64,000 bases of DNA. Source: Vagococcus xieshaowenii (GTDB lineage: Bacteria > Bacillota > Bacilli > Lactobacillales > Vagococcaceae). Below, one piece after another: positions 54,479-64,000 of the stretch. Numbering within the stretch: position 1 is the stretch's first letter; every line of letters begins with the position of its first letter. The stretch is from NCBI RefSeq assembly GCF_004792515.1, contig NZ_CP038865.1, forward strand, positions 580,001 to 644,000. Reading direction: 5' to 3'. The position numbers were made by a program, and so were the translations under genes. The notes under the pieces are model-generated. The model saw only the letters and a program-made list of their open reading frames with translations. It searched no databases and was not told the origin of the DNA.

Positions 54479-55510
54479 ATGGAAATTTTTACAAAAGAAC
54501 GTCGTCTTGTATTAGCAATTGAGTCAAGCTGTGATGAAACAAGTGTAGCGGTGGTTGAGGATGGAAATCAAATTTTATCCAATATTGTAGCCTCTCAAGT
54601 GTTATCTCATCAACGATTTGGAGGAGTAGTTCCTGAAGTGGCAAGTCGTCATCATGTTGAACAAATTATTTCTTGTTTAGAAGATGCCCTAAAAGAAGCT
54701 AACGTAACGGTTGATGAGCTGAGTGCGGTAGCTGTTACAGAAGGGCCTGGCTTAGTCGGTGCGTTATTAATTGGAATCAGCGCAGCGAAAGCTTTTGCTT
54801 TTGCTAATAATCTCCCTCTAATTCCTGTTAATCATATGGCCGGTCATATATATGCCGCAAGATTTGTCGAAGAAATGACCTTTCCTTTAATGGCGCTATT
54901 GGTTAGTGGTGGACATACCGAGCTTGTTTACATGAAAGCCGATGGAGAATTTGACATAATAGGTGAAACGCGCGATGATGCGGCAGGTGAAGCCTATGAT
55001 AAAGTAGGACGTGTCTTAGGGTTACGTTATCCAAGTGGTAAAGAAATTGATGAAATGGCCCATAAAGGACAAGATGTTTATAACTTTCCACGTGCAATGA
55101 TAAAAGAAGATCATTTTGATTTTAGTTTTAGTGGGTTGAAGAGCTCGTTTATTAATCGCGTTCATAATGCTGAGCAAAAAGGCGAAACACTATCTACAAT
55201 CGACTTAGCGGCAAGTTTTCAAGCAAGCGTGGTGGAGGTGCTAGTCAACAAAACCGTTCGTGCCTGTCAAACGTATGACGTGAAACAATTAATCGTAGCA
55301 GGTGGTGTAGCGGCTAACAAAGGCCTAAGAGAAACGATGACGCAAACAATGAAAGAGACATTACCAGAGGTAAACGTAACGTTTCCCCCATTAAAATTAT
55401 GCGGAGATAACGCTGCGATGATTGGTTCAGCTGCCTTTGCAGCTATCAACCAACAACAAGTTGCTGATATGACGCTAAATGCAATTCCAAGTTTAGTTTT
55501 AGGTGAATAA
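54479..55510 (+). CDS. tsaD: tRNA N6-adenosine threonylcarbamoyltransferase
   Basis: TsaD transfers threonylcarbamoyl from its adenylate to tRNA A37. The 343-residue ASKHA protein has [15 protein letters not shown], metal ligands His119 and His123 (NHMAGHIYA), VSGGHTEL and [12 protein letters not shown]. It completes the tsaB-rimI-tsaD operon; a terminator follows. Confidence 0.97.
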   Translation: MEIFTKERRLVLAIESSCDETSVAVVEDGNQILSNIVASQVLSHQRFGGVVPEVASRHHVEQIISCLEDALKEANVTVDELSAVAVTEGPGLVGALLIGISAAKAFAFANNLPLIPVNHMAGHIYAARFVEEMTFPLMALLVSGGHTELVYMKADGEFDIIGETRDDAAGEAYDKVGRVLGLRYPSGKEIDEMAHKGQDVYNFPRAMIKEDHFDFSFSGLKSSFINRVHNAEQKGETLSTIDLAASFQASVVEVLVNKTVRACQTYDVKQLIVAGGVAANKGLRETMTQTMKETLPEVNVTFPPLKLCGDNAAMIGSAAFAAINQQQVADMTLNAIPSLVLGE

Positions 55511-55520
55511 GAAATGATTA

Positions 55521-55553
55521 AAAAGATTGGTAGTGATTTTGCCAATCTTTTTT
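55521..55553 (+). terminator. tsaD terminator
   Basis: 10-bp perfect stem AAAAGATTGG/CCAATCTTTT, 11-base loop, Ts. Confidence 0.9.
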
Positions 55554-55586
55554 AGATTTTTTGGAGGAATAATAAGCGGAAATTAC

Positions 55587-55615
55587 TTGACAATAAAACG
55601 CCAATATATTAATAT
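55587..55615 (+). promoter_or_regulatory. rpoBC promoter
   Basis: TTGACA (55587-55592), 17-base spacer, TAATAT (55610-55615). The leader is about 230 bases long. Confidence 0.85.
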
Positions 55616-55698
55616 ATATAGGCGCGTATGTTAGCTTTTTAAATAGGAGAAATCTGGGTGAAATATTGTCCATTCAGCATTTCTAAATACTGAAGCAA

Positions 55699-55750
55699 AG
55701 ATAGATACTCACAAAAAAATGAGCAGAAGATCTATTTTTGGTTTTTTTTT
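55699..55750 (+). terminator. Possible attenuator in the rpoB leader
   Basis: CTCA/TGAG and ATAGAT/ATCTAT arms with an asymmetric internal loop are followed by a long T tract (55742-55750). It is weaker than the other terminators in the window and placed before the rpoB ribosome site. Confidence 0.45.
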
Positions 55751-55790
55751 GCCTAAAAATCGGCTAACTATGACGGATTAATATAAACTT

Positions 55791-55816
55791 AACATTTGTA
55801 ATGTTTTTGTAACATT
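55791..55816 (+). other. Mutually exclusive hairpins before rpoB
   Basis: AACATT (55791-55796), AATGTT (55800-55805) and AACATT (55811-55816) are three complementary arms. The middle one can pair with either neighbour, so two alternative hairpins are possible just before the ribosome site. Confidence 0.5.
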
Positions 55817-55850
55817 AGATGTTTAGGAATAAACAGAAGGGGTGAAGAGC

Positions 55851-58800
55851 TTGGCTGGACACGTAGTAAAATACGGCAAACATCGCGAAAGAAGAAGTTT
55901 CGCCAGGATCAGTGAAGTACTAGAATTACCAAATTTAATCGAAATTCAAACAGACTCTTATGATTGGTTCTTAAAAGAAGGACTAAAAGAAATGTTTGAG
56001 GATATCTTACCTATTAAAGATTTTAGCGATAAATTATCGTTAGAGTTTGTAGGATATGAACTTAAAGAACCAAAATACACAGTAGAAGAAGCTCGTTCGC
56101 ATGACGCAAACTACTCTGCACCTATTCATGTAACTTTAAGATTAGACAACAAAGCAACTGGCGAAATCAAGTCACAAGAAGTATTCTTTGGTGATTTCCC
56201 ACTTATGACTGAAATGGGAACTTTCATCATCAATGGTGCTGAACGTGTTATCGTTTCTCAGTTAGTTCGTTCTCCAGGTGTTTACTATCACAGTAAATTA
56301 GATAAAAATGGTCGTGAAAGTTTTGGAACAACAGTAATCCCTAACCGTGGTGCATGGTTGGAATTAGAAACAGACGCTAAAGATATTTCATACGTACGTA
56401 TCGACCGTACGCGTAAAATTCCATTAACTGTTTTAATTCGTGCTCTAGGTTATGGTTCAGATGATACTATCTTAGAAATGTTAGGAGATAACGAAAGTTT
56501 ACGCTTAACTATCGAAAAAGATATTCATAAGAATGCTTCAGACTCACGTGCTGAAGAAGGATTAAAAGACATCTATGAACGTTTACGTCCAGGTGAGCCT
56601 AAAACAGCTGACAGTTCTCGTAGCCTGTTATACACTCGCTTCTTCGACCCAAAACGCTATGATTTAGCAGCAGTAGGTCGCTATAAAGTAAATAAAAAAT
56701 TAAGCCTAAAAACACGCTTATTAAATCAAGTGTTAGCTGAAACATTAGTGGACGCTGAAACTGGTGAAATTATCGTTGAAAAAGGTACTGAAATTACACA
56801 CGAAGTAATGTCAGAATTAGCACCTCATTTAGACAAAGGATTAAACAATGTGACTTACTATCCAACTGAAGATGGTGTGATTACTGATCCAATGACGATT
56901 CAAGTGATTAAAGTCGTTTCACCTAAAGATCCAGATCGTGTCGTTAACGTTATCGGCAATGGTCAAATTGGTGATGAAACACGCGTAATTACTCCAGCGG
57001 ATATTATTGCTGAAATCAACTACTTCTTTAATTTACAAGAAGGTATCGGACAAACGGATGATATCGACCATTTAGGTAACCGTCGTATTCGTGCGGTTGG
57101 TGAGTTATTACAAAATCAATTCCGTATCGGGTTAGCTCGTATGGAACGTGTGGTTCGTGAACGTATGTCTATTCAAGACACTGATACATTAACACCACAA
57201 CAATTAATCAATATTCGTCCAGTGGTTGCTGCGATTAAAGAATTCTTTGGTTCTTCTCAGTTATCACAGTTCATGGACCAAACAAACCCACTTGGTGAGT
57301 TAACACATAAACGTCGTCTATCTGCCTTAGGGCCTGGTGGTTTGACTCGTGACCGTGCCGGTTATGAAGTACGTGACGTTCATTATTCCCATTATGGTCG
57401 TATGTGTCCAATTGAAACGCCTGAGGGACCAAATATCGGGTTAATCAATAGTTTATCAAGTTATGCCAAAATTAATAAATATGGTTTCATTGAAACACCT
57501 TATCGTCGTGTTGATCGTAAAACTGGTCAAGTAACGGATCAAATCGATTACTTAACAGCTGATGAGGAAGATCACTATATGGTTGCCCAAGCTAACTCTC
57601 CATTAGCAGAAGATGGTACATTTGCTAATGATGTTGTTATGGCGCGTATCCAAAGTGATAACTTAGAAGTATCTATCGATAAAGTTGACTACATGGACGT
57701 TTCTCCAAAACAAGTAGTTGCGGTAGCGACATCATGTATTCCTTTCTTAGAAAACGATGACTCTAACCGTGCCTTGATGGGTGCGAACATGCAGCGTCAG
57801 GCTGTTCCTTTAATTCAACCACGTTCACCATTTGTAGGAACTGGTATGGAATATAAAGCAGCACATGACTCTGGTTCAGCATTAGTTGCTAAACATGATG
57901 GTGTAGTTGAATTTGTGGATGCTAACGAAGTACGTGTCCGTCGTTCAAACGGTACATTAGATAAATATGCAGTAACTAAATTCCGTCGTTCAAACGCTGG
58001 TATGTGTTATAACCAACGTCCTATCGTTAAATTAGGTGAAGTCATTGATGCTGGTGACACATTAGCAGACGGCCCATCTATGGAAGAAGGCGAAATGGCT
58101 TTAGGTCAAAACGTTTTAGTTGCCTTCATGACATGGGAAGGTTACAACTATGAGGATGCGATCATCATGAGTCGTCGTTTAGTTAAAGACGATGTTTATA
58201 CATCTATTCATATTGAAGAATATGAATCAGAAGCTCGTGATACAAAACTTGGGCCTGAAGAAATTACACGTGAAATTCCAAATGTCGGAGAAGACGCACT
58301 TAAAAATCTTGACGAAATGGGTATTATCCGTATCGGTGCTGAAGTTGTCGATGGAGATATCTTAGTTGGTAAAGTAACACCTAAAGGGGTAACTGAATTA
58401 TCAGCGGAAGAGCGCCTATTACATGCTATCTTCGGTGAAAAAGCTCGTGAAGTTCGTGACACATCATTACGCGTACCACATGGTGGTGGCGGTATTGTTC
58501 ACGATGTTAAAATCTTTACACGCGAAGGTGGAGACGAATTATCACCAGGTGTTAACATGTTAGTACGTGTGTACATTGTACAAAAACGTAAAATTCATGA
58601 AGGGGATAAGATGGCCGGACGTCATGGTAATAAAGGGGTAGTTTCTCGTATCATGCCTGAAGAAGATATGCCATTCTTACCAGATGGAACACCTGTTGAT
58701 ATCATGTTGAATCCATTAGGGGTACCTTCACGTATGAATATCGGTCAGGTATTAGAATTACACTTAGGTATGGCCGCTCGTCAATTAGGTATTCATGTTG

Positions 58801-59399
58801 CAACACCAGTATTTGATGGTGCTTCAGAAGAAGATGTTTGGGAAACAGTTAAAGAAGCTGGAATGGCTTCAGATGCGAAAACAATTCTTTATGATGGTCG
58901 TACAGGTGAAGCCTTTGATAACCGTATCTCAGTTGGTGTAATGTACATGTTGAAACTTGCTCACATGGTTGATGACAAGTTACATGCTCGTTCAACTGGA
59001 CCATACTCATTAGTAACGCAACAACCACTTGGAGGTAAAGCTCAATTTGGTGGACAACGTTTTGGTGAGATGGAAGTTTGGGCACTAGAAGCTTATGGTG
59101 CTGCTTACACATTACAAGAAATCTTAACTTACAAGTCTGATGATGTTGTTGGACGTGTGAAAACATATGAAGCGATTGTTAAAGGAGAGCCAATTCCAAA
59201 ACCTGGTGTTCCTGAATCATTCCGCGTATTAGTTAAAGAATTACAATCATTAGGTCTAGATATGCGCGTTCTTGACGCTGAAGATCAAGAAATTGAACTT
59301 CGCGATATGGATGATGATGAAGACGACATGATTACAGTTGATGCATTAACGAAGTATGCTCAAGAGCACGCTGAAAAAAATGCTGAGAAAAAAGACTAG
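55851..59399 (+). CDS. rpoB: DNA-directed RNA polymerase subunit beta
   Basis: This is the 1182-residue beta subunit of RNA polymerase. The rifampicin pocket ([19 protein letters not shown], then [14 protein letters not shown]) looks wild type. The catalytic-centre segments [12 protein letters not shown] and [13 protein letters not shown] are intact, and the tail is strongly acidic. I choose the TTG at 55851, 6 bases after AAGGGGTG; the GTG at 55842 overlaps that ribosome site. It forms an operon with rpoC, separate from ribosomal protein genes in this window. Confidence 0.98.
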   Translation: MAGHVVKYGKHRERRSFARISEVLELPNLIEIQTDSYDWFLKEGLKEMFEDILPIKDFSDKLSLEFVGYELKEPKYTVEEARSHDANYSAPIHVTLRLDNKATGEIKSQEVFFGDFPLMTEMGTFIINGAERVIVSQLVRSPGVYYHSKLDKNGRESFGTTVIPNRGAWLELETDAKDISYVRIDRTRKIPLTVLIRALGYGSDDTILEMLGDNESLRLTIEKDIHKNASDSRAEEGLKDIYERLRPGEPKTADSSRSLLYTRFFDPKRYDLAAVGRYKVNKKLSLKTRLLNQVLAETLVDAETGEIIVEKGTEITHEVMSELAPHLDKGLNNVTYYPTEDGVITDPMTIQVIKVVSPKDPDRVVNVIGNGQIGDETRVITPADIIAEINYFFNLQEGIGQTDDIDHLGNRRIRAVGELLQNQFRIGLARMERVVRERMSIQDTDTLTPQQLINIRPVVAAIKEFFGSSQLSQFMDQTNPLGELTHKRRLSALGPGGLTRDRAGYEVRDVHYSHYGRMCPIETPEGPNIGLINSLSSYAKINKYGFIETPYRRVDRKTGQVTDQIDYLTADEEDHYMVAQANSPLAEDGTFANDVVMARIQSDNLEVSIDKVDYMDVSPKQVVAVATSCIPFLENDDSNRALMGANMQRQAVPLIQPRSPFVGTGMEYKAAHDSGSALVAKHDGVVEFVDANEVRVRRSNGTLDKYAVTKFRRSNAGMCYNQRPIVKLGEVIDAGDTLADGPSMEEGEMALGQNVLVAFMTWEGYNYEDAIIMSRRLVKDDVYTSIHIEEYESEARDTKLGPEEITREIPNVGEDALKNLDEMGIIRIGAEVVDGDILVGKVTPKGVTELSAEERLLHAIFGEKAREVRDTSLRVPHGGGGIVHDVKIFTREGGDELSPGVNMLVRVYIVQKRKIHEGDKMAGRHGNKGVVSRIMPEEDMPFLPDGTPVDIMLNPLGVPSRMNIGQVLELHLGMAARQLGIHVATPVFDGASEEDVWETVKEAGMASDAKTILYDGRTGEAFDNRISVGVMYMLKLAHMVDDKLHARSTGPYSLVTQQPLGGKAQFGGQRFGEMEVWALEAYGAAYTLQEILTYKSDDVVGRVKTYEAIVKGEPIPKPGVPESFRVLVKELQSLGLDMRVLDAEDQEIELRDMDDDEDDMITVDALTKYAQEHAEKNAEKKD

Positions 59400-59455
59400 T
59401 TCAAACAAATTGTATTGTGCTGTGTTTTTAAAGAAGGAAATGGAGGGAACACCTT

Positions 59456-62400
59456 TTGATCGATGTAAATAAATTCGAAAGTATGCAAATTGGTTTAGCT
59501 TCTCCAGAAAAAATTAGAAGCTGGTCTTATGGTGAGGTTAAAAAACCTGAAACAATTAATTATCGTACACTAAAACCTGAACGTGATGGTTTATTCTGCG
59601 AACGCATTTTCGGTCCTAGCAAGGACTGGGAATGTGCTTGTGGTAAGTACAAACGTATCCGTTATAAAGGGATTGTCTGTGACCGCTGTGGAGTAGAAGT
59701 AACGCGCTCAAAAGTACGTCGTGAAAGAATGGCGCATATTGAGTTAGCTGCTCCTGTTTCTCACATCTGGTACTTTAAAGGAATTCCAAGTCGTATGGGT
59801 CTAATTTTAGATATGAGCCCACGTGCGTTGGAAGAAGTTATCTACTTTGCTTCATACGTAGTAACAGAGCCTGGTGATACTACTTTAGAGAAAAAACAAT
59901 TATTAACTGAACGTGAATATCGCGAAAAACGTGAACAATATGGTCAATCATTCCAAGCCGCTATGGGTGCTGAAGCTATCCAAACGTTACTTGAAAATGT
60001 TGAATTAGAAAAAGAAGTAGCAGAACTTAAAGAAGAGTTGAAAACTGCTTCAGGTCAAAAACGTACACGTGCGATTCGTCGTTTAGATATTTTAGAAGCA
60101 TTCCGTCAATCAGGTAATAACCCTGCATGGATGGTTATGAATGTTATTCCAGTAATTCCTCCAGATTTACGCCCAATGGTTCAATTAGAAGGTGGACGTT
60201 TTGCGGCAAGTGACTTGAACGATTTATATCGTCGTGTGATTAACCGTAACAACCGTTTGAAACGTTTATTAGATTTGATGGCACCAAATATTATCGTGCA
60301 AAATGAAAAACGTATGCTACAAGAAGCAGTAGATGCGTTAATTGATAATGGTCGTCGTGGCCGTCCAGTTGTTGGACCAGGTAACCGTCCATTGAAATCT
60401 CTTTCTCATATGTTGAAAGGGAAACAAGGTCGTTTCCGTCAAAACTTATTAGGTAAACGTGTTGACTATTCAGGTCGTTCGGTTATCGTTGTAGGACCAT
60501 TCTTAAAAATGTACCAATGTGGTTTACCAAAAGAAATGGCGATTGAATTATTCAAACCATTTGTAATGCGTGAACTAGTTCAACGTGAATTAGCAAGCAA
60601 CATCAAAAATGCTAAGCGTAAAATTGAACGTTTAGAAGATGATGTATGGGATGTATTAGAAGATGTTATTAGAGAACATCCAGTTTTACTTAACCGCGCA
60701 CCTACATTACATAGACTTGGTATCCAAGCATTCGAACCTGTCTTAGTTGAAGGTCGTGCCATTCGTCTTCACCCATTAGTATGTGAAGCCTACAATGCCG
60801 ATTTCGATGGAGACCAAATGGCGGTTCACGTTCCATTGAACGATGAAGCGCAAGCAGAAGCTCGTTTGTTAATGTTAGCAGCACAAAATATCTTGAACCC
60901 TAAAGATGGTAAACCTGTAGTAACACCATCTCAGGATATGGTATTAGGTAACTACTACTTAACAATGGAAGAAGAAGGCCGTGAAGGTGAAGGAATGGTA
61001 TTCCGTGACTTGAACGAAGCCATCTTAGCTTACAAAAATGGTTATGTCCATTTACATACACGTGTTGGGTTACAAACGTCAGCACTTAAAGACAAACCAT
61101 TTACTGAATGGCAAAAAGACCGTATTTTATTAACAACAGTTGGTAAAATCATGTTTAACGAAATTATGCCAACAGAGTTCCCTTACTTAAATGAACCAAC
61201 TGACTATAACTTAGTTGTTGAAACACCAAACAAATATTTTGTTGAGCCTGGTACAGATATTAAAGAAGCGATTAAAGCGCAAGAACCTGTTTTACCATTC
61301 AAGAAAAAACATTTAGGTAATATTATCGCTGAAGTCTTCAAACGATTCAAAATTACTGAAACATCACGTATGTTAGACCGTATGAAAGATTTAGGTTATA
61401 CACATTCTACACATGCTGGTATTACAGTAGGGGCAGCTGATATTTCTAACTTGCAAGAAAAAGCTGCTATGATTGATGAAGCCCATAAACAAGTTGAAAA
61501 TGTGACAAAACAATTCCGTCGTGGATTAATCACAGATGACGAACGTTATGAACGTGTAATCGGCGTATGGAATAAAGTAAAAGATGAAATTCAGAAGAAA
61601 CTGATGGAAACATTAGATGATCGTAACCCAATCTTCATGATGAGTGATTCTGGAGCCCGTGGTAATATCTCTAACTTTACTCAGTTAGCTGGTATGCGTG
61701 GATTGATGGCCGCTCCAAGTGGACGTATCATGGAATTACCGATCGTTTCTAACTTCCGTGAAGGACTATCTGTCTTAGAAATGTTTATCTCTACCCATGG
61801 TGCTCGTAAAGGAATGACCGATACAGCCTTGAAGACAGCCGATTCTGGTTACTTAACACGTCGTTTAGTTGACGTTGCTCAAGATGTTGTTATTCGTGAA
61901 TCTGATTGTGGTACGGACCGTGGTTTAGAAATTTCTGCTATTCGTGATGGTAATGAAATTATCGAACCTTTAGAGGAGCGTTTATTAGGTCGTTATGCAC
62001 ATAAAACAGTTATTCATCCAGAAACTGGCGATGTAATCGTTGCTAAAGGTGAATTAATTGACGAAGATAGAACTAAAGCAATTATTGAAGCGGGTATTGA
62101 GAAAGTAACAATTCGCTCAGTCTTTGCATGTAACACGCCTCATGGAGTATGTAAAAAATGTTACGGACGTAACATGGCAACTGGATCAGAAGTTGAAGTT
62201 GGTGAAGCAGTGGGTACAATCGCTGCCCAATCAATCGGTGAACCTGGTACTCAGTTAACAATGCGTACGTTCCATACGGGTGGGGTTGCCGGAGATGATA
62301 TTACACAAGGTTTACCTCGTATCCAAGAAATTTTTGAAGCACGTAATCCTAAAGGACAAGCGGTTATTACTGAAGTAACTGGTATAATTTCTGAAATTAG

Positions 62401-63109
62401 CGAAGACCCAGCAACACGTACTCGTGAAATCACTGTAACTGGTCAAACAGATACAAGAACTTATACAGTTCCTTATACAGCAAAACTTAAAGTTCAAGAA
62501 GGCGATGCTATTCATCGTGGGGATGCTTTAATGTATGGTTCTATTGAACCAAAACAATTATTACAAGTTCGTGACGTGATTTCTGTAGGAACTTACTTAC
62601 TAGGTGAAGTACAAAAAGTATACCGTATGCAAGGGGTAGAAATTGGCGACAAACACGTGGAAGTAATGGTTCGACAAATGTTACGTAAAGTTCGTGTAAT
62701 GGATCCAGGTGATACTGATATCTTACCTGGTACATTAGTAGATATTGCTGACTTCAAAGCTAGCAACTATCAAACATTGATTGCTGGTGGTATTCCAGCA
62801 ACAGCACGTCCTGTATTAATGGGAATTACAAAAGCATCGATTGAAACAAATAGTTTCTTATCTGCTGCGTCATTCCAGGAAACAACGCGTGTGTTAACAG
62901 ATGCTGCAATTCGTGGAAAACGCGATACGTTATTAGGATTGAAAGAAAATGTTATCATCGGTAAGATTATTCCTGCCGGTACAGGTATGGCTAAATACCG
63001 TAACATGGAGCCTAAAGAAGTTGGCGTAGCAAGCGAAAATGTTTATAGCATTAGCGACATCGAAGCTAAAATGGCTGCCGAAGACGCTTTACATGTAAAC
63101 GAAGACTAA
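59456..63109 (+). CDS. rpoC: DNA-directed RNA polymerase subunit beta'
   Basis: This is the 1217-residue beta' subunit. It has the N-terminal zinc site (CACG and CDRCG), the catalytic magnesium loop [13 protein letters not shown], the second zinc cluster ([13 protein letters not shown]) and bridge-helix region. It starts with TTG, 8 bases after GGAGGG, giving [10 protein letters not shown], the family's usual beginning. It is 56 bases after rpoB. Confidence 0.98.
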   Translation: MIDVNKFESMQIGLASPEKIRSWSYGEVKKPETINYRTLKPERDGLFCERIFGPSKDWECACGKYKRIRYKGIVCDRCGVEVTRSKVRRERMAHIELAAPVSHIWYFKGIPSRMGLILDMSPRALEEVIYFASYVVTEPGDTTLEKKQLLTEREYREKREQYGQSFQAAMGAEAIQTLLENVELEKEVAELKEELKTASGQKRTRAIRRLDILEAFRQSGNNPAWMVMNVIPVIPPDLRPMVQLEGGRFAASDLNDLYRRVINRNNRLKRLLDLMAPNIIVQNEKRMLQEAVDALIDNGRRGRPVVGPGNRPLKSLSHMLKGKQGRFRQNLLGKRVDYSGRSVIVVGPFLKMYQCGLPKEMAIELFKPFVMRELVQRELASNIKNAKRKIERLEDDVWDVLEDVIREHPVLLNRAPTLHRLGIQAFEPVLVEGRAIRLHPLVCEAYNADFDGDQMAVHVPLNDEAQAEARLLMLAAQNILNPKDGKPVVTPSQDMVLGNYYLTMEEEGREGEGMVFRDLNEAILAYKNGYVHLHTRVGLQTSALKDKPFTEWQKDRILLTTVGKIMFNEIMPTEFPYLNEPTDYNLVVETPNKYFVEPGTDIKEAIKAQEPVLPFKKKHLGNIIAEVFKRFKITETSRMLDRMKDLGYTHSTHAGITVGAADISNLQEKAAMIDEAHKQVENVTKQFRRGLITDDERYERVIGVWNKVKDEIQKKLMETLDDRNPIFMMSDSGARGNISNFTQLAGMRGLMAAPSGRIMELPIVSNFREGLSVLEMFISTHGARKGMTDTALKTADSGYLTRRLVDVAQDVVIRESDCGTDRGLEISAIRDGNEIIEPLEERLLGRYAHKTVIHPETGDVIVAKGELIDEDRTKAIIEAGIEKVTIRSVFACNTPHGVCKKCYGRNMATGSEVEVGEAVGTIAAQSIGEPGTQLTMRTFHTGGVAGDDITQGLPRIQEIFEARNPKGQAVITEVTGIISEISEDPATRTREITVTGQTDTRTYTVPYTAKLKVQEGDAIHRGDALMYGSIEPKQLLQVRDVISVGTYLLGEVQKVYRMQGVEIGDKHVEVMVRQMLRKVRVMDPGDTDILPGTLVDIADFKASNYQTLIAGGIPATARPVLMGITKASIETNSFLSAASFQETTRVLTDAAIRGKRDTLLGLKENVIIGKIIPAGTGMAKYRNMEPKEVGVASENVYSISDIEAKMAAEDALHVNED

Positions 63110-63146
63110 AAAAATGCTTAGAGAAAATTTCTCTAAGCATTTTTTT
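63108..63146. terminator. Bidirectional terminator of rpoBC and the stress-protein gene
   Basis: A near-perfect 18-bp stem (ATGCTTAGAGA core with long A/T ends); the rpoC stop and the convergent gene's stop fall at its two bases. Confidence 0.93.
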
Positions 63147-63576
63147 AATTCCTAACGATTAGTACGCTACAGTGTGCATTAGATGTCGCGTAGTGAGCAA
63201 TAGAACCTAACATGGATTCACTTATCATATGTTTACCAGTTGCCCCTAGAACGATTAAATCAGCTTTTAAATCAACGGGTAATGTTAATGATAACATTTT
63301 TTTTGGTGACCCTTCAACGACTAACGTAAACACATCATGAAAATCATCGTTTGCTGCTTGTTCTTTTAAGTGTGCTAAATTTTCTTCTGCTTCCCTAGTC
63401 AATTCATTGATTGCATCTTCAGGTAAGTAATTTGCCAGATTGTTAATGACATGAATGGCGAATAATTTAGCGTGATACATTTTTGCTATTGAAATAGCTT
63501 CTTTAAACGCAATATGAGAGCTTTCAGAGCCATCAATTCCTACAATGATGGTATTGTAATGTTTTGTGTTTGTCAT
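63145..63576 (-). CDS. Universal stress protein (UspA family)
   Basis: This 143-residue protein has the Usp alpha/beta fold: TIIVGIDGSESSHIAF at the start and the ATP-binding G-2x-G-9x-G-S signature GATGKHMISESMLGS near the end, so it is of the nucleotide-binding class. Role: general stress adaptation, partners unknown. The start is the ATG at 63576, 8 bases after GGAGG; the ATG at 63591 lies upstream of that site. A CCAAT-ATA-ATTGG palindrome (63607-63619) lies in its upstream region. Confidence 0.92.
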   Translation of the reverse strand: MTNTKHYNTIIVGIDGSESSHIAFKEAISIAKMYHAKLFAIHVINNLANYLPEDAINELTREAEENLAHLKEQAANDDFHDVFTLVVEGSPKKMLSLTLPVDLKADLIVLGATGKHMISESMLGSIAHYATSNAHCSVLIVRN

Positions 63577-63731
63577 AATAAAATCCTCCATTTTTTTATA
63601 GCGTGACCAATATAATTGGATATTGAAACGCTTACTTATCTAATTATATCGTTTGTGGAGAAAAAAGGGAACTTCTTTGGTTTAGATAAGGGTCTTTATT
63701 CGATACCGAGTGTCCCGTTGACTGGTTAAAC

Positions 63732-63772
63732 AAAGAAATCCGATAGCTTATAACCTGCTATCGGATTTCTTT
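63732..63772 (-). terminator. tRNA-Thr terminator
   Basis: A perfect 16-bp stem (63732-63747 with 63757-63772) just downstream of the tRNA on the minus strand, 9-base loop. Confidence 0.88.
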
Positions 63773-63780
63773 TCTTATGA

Positions 63781-63853
63781 AGCCACCTGCCGGGCTTGAA
63801 CCGGCGACCCCCACCTTACCATGGTGGTGCTCTACCAACTGAGCTAAGGCGGC
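63781..63853 (-). tRNA. tRNA-Thr (anticodon GGT)
   Basis: The minus strand folds as a 73-base cloverleaf: acceptor GCCGCCT/AGGTGGC with one G-U pair, D-arm GCTCAGTTGGTAGAGC, anticodon stem CCACC/GGTGG with loop ATGGTAA (anticodon GGT), and T-arm GCCGG-TTCAAGC-CCGGC. The 3' CCA is not encoded (TCA follows the discriminator T). Confidence 0.96.
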
Positions 63854-63875
63854 AATTAGTTGTCTACAATTTGAC

Positions 63876-63904
63876 AGTATAGCGTATACAGATAATAATT
63901 TCAA
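63876..63904 (-). promoter_or_regulatory. tRNA-Thr promoter
   Basis: On the minus strand TTGAAA, 17-base spacer, TATACT, 22 bases before the tRNA 5' end. Confidence 0.82.
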
Positions 63905-64000
63905 TAGGAATTAAATAGATATTTTGATACTTTTTATTTTTACTAAGTTTTATTTAAGTTAAATATGATAAGATATTAATAAAGAAAAAAGAGGGCTGAT
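63905..64000 (+). other. Upstream region of a gene beyond the window
   Basis: A/T-rich, with TATGAT/AAGATATT-like -10 candidates near 63964-63980 and a possible ribosome site GAGGG at 63992-63996. This suggests a plus-strand gene starting just past the end; nothing more can be said. Confidence 0.35.

Larger units (their letters stand above)
55511..55850 (+). other. Long leader region of rpoB
   Basis: This 340-base gap holds the tsaD terminator, a consensus promoter (55587-55615), a terminator-like structure (about 55699-55750) and a set of competing hairpins (55791-55816). The rpoB ribosome site follows. It encodes no recognisable protein. Confidence 0.7.

Noticed and set aside
63618-63645. 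Catabolite-response-like element near TGAAACGCTTAC
   Set aside because: One base is missing between the half-sites relative to the cre consensus and several positions mismatch on either strand.
1-64000. CRISPR arrays, insertion sequences, prophage or integrated elements
   Set aside because: No spaced direct repeats, transposase, integrase or tRNA-linked attachment duplication was seen; the tRNA-Thr at 63781 has no duplicated 3' end in the window.

Overview
The window is AT-rich, densely coded chromosomal DNA from a low-GC Gram-positive of the Lactobacillales, most likely an Enterococcaceae member (Enterococcus/Vagococcus type). The basis is gene content and order: fabT-fabH-acpP-fabK-fabD-fabG-fabF-accB-fabZ-accC-accD-accA in one run; mtlA-mtlR-mtlF-mtlD; clpE next to a DUF1827 gene; the tig-clpX-engB and yqeG-yqeH-yhbY-nadD-yqeK-rsfS-methyltransferase strings; TTG starts on rpoB and rpoC; and a glmS ribozyme. 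Genus assignment is inference. I see no prophage, insertion sequence, CRISPR array, plasmid origin or resistance gene; this is core genome.

Layout. 1-3200: tail of a ROK glucokinase, a cysteine-less rhodanese-like membrane protein, DUF1827 and clpE under a CtsR box. 3521-9232: ptsHI, a glycolipid glycosyltransferase, a hydroxyacid-type dehydrogenase, a YkuJ-like protein and a TPR protein. 9334-17206: trigger factor, clpX, and a ribosome-assembly/NAD operon. 17241-22478: guaC with a PurBox, then a vitamin B6 block (two tandem pyridoxal-kinase paralogues plus an ECF S component) transcribed away from a MocR/PdxR regulator. 22729-32517: the complete type II fatty acid synthesis and acetyl-CoA carboxylase cluster headed by FabT with three phased FabT operators. 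32633-43080: a niacin-type ECF S component, an unrecognised 475-residue protein, a FAD oxidoreductase and CDF exporter, glnA, a Fur-type-box-controlled P1B ATPase (probably Fe(II) efflux), an esterase-like hydrolase and a DEAD-box helicase. 43430-51606: glmS, nagB and the mannitol operon. 51689-55510: a PfkB kinase and the t6A genes tsaB/tsaD with two GNAT acetyltransferases. 55851-64000: rpoB, rpoC, a universal stress protein and tRNA-Thr(GGT).

How the parts work together. Most regulation is legible. CtsR controls clpE, FabT controls lipid synthesis, and a PLP-sensing regulator probably controls B6 salvage. Amino-sugar flux is set by opposed control of glmS (synthesis) and nagB (breakdown): both carry NagR/dre-like motifs, and glmS also carries a self-cleaving ribozyme. 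A Shine-Dalgarno-led 34-codon reading frame runs straight through that ribozyme. It is the least expected structure in the window and the best candidate for an undescribed mechanism, although it is a sequence-only inference. Where the longest reading frame starts inside its own ribosome binding site or an operator, I moved the start to the codon with a properly spaced site and said so.
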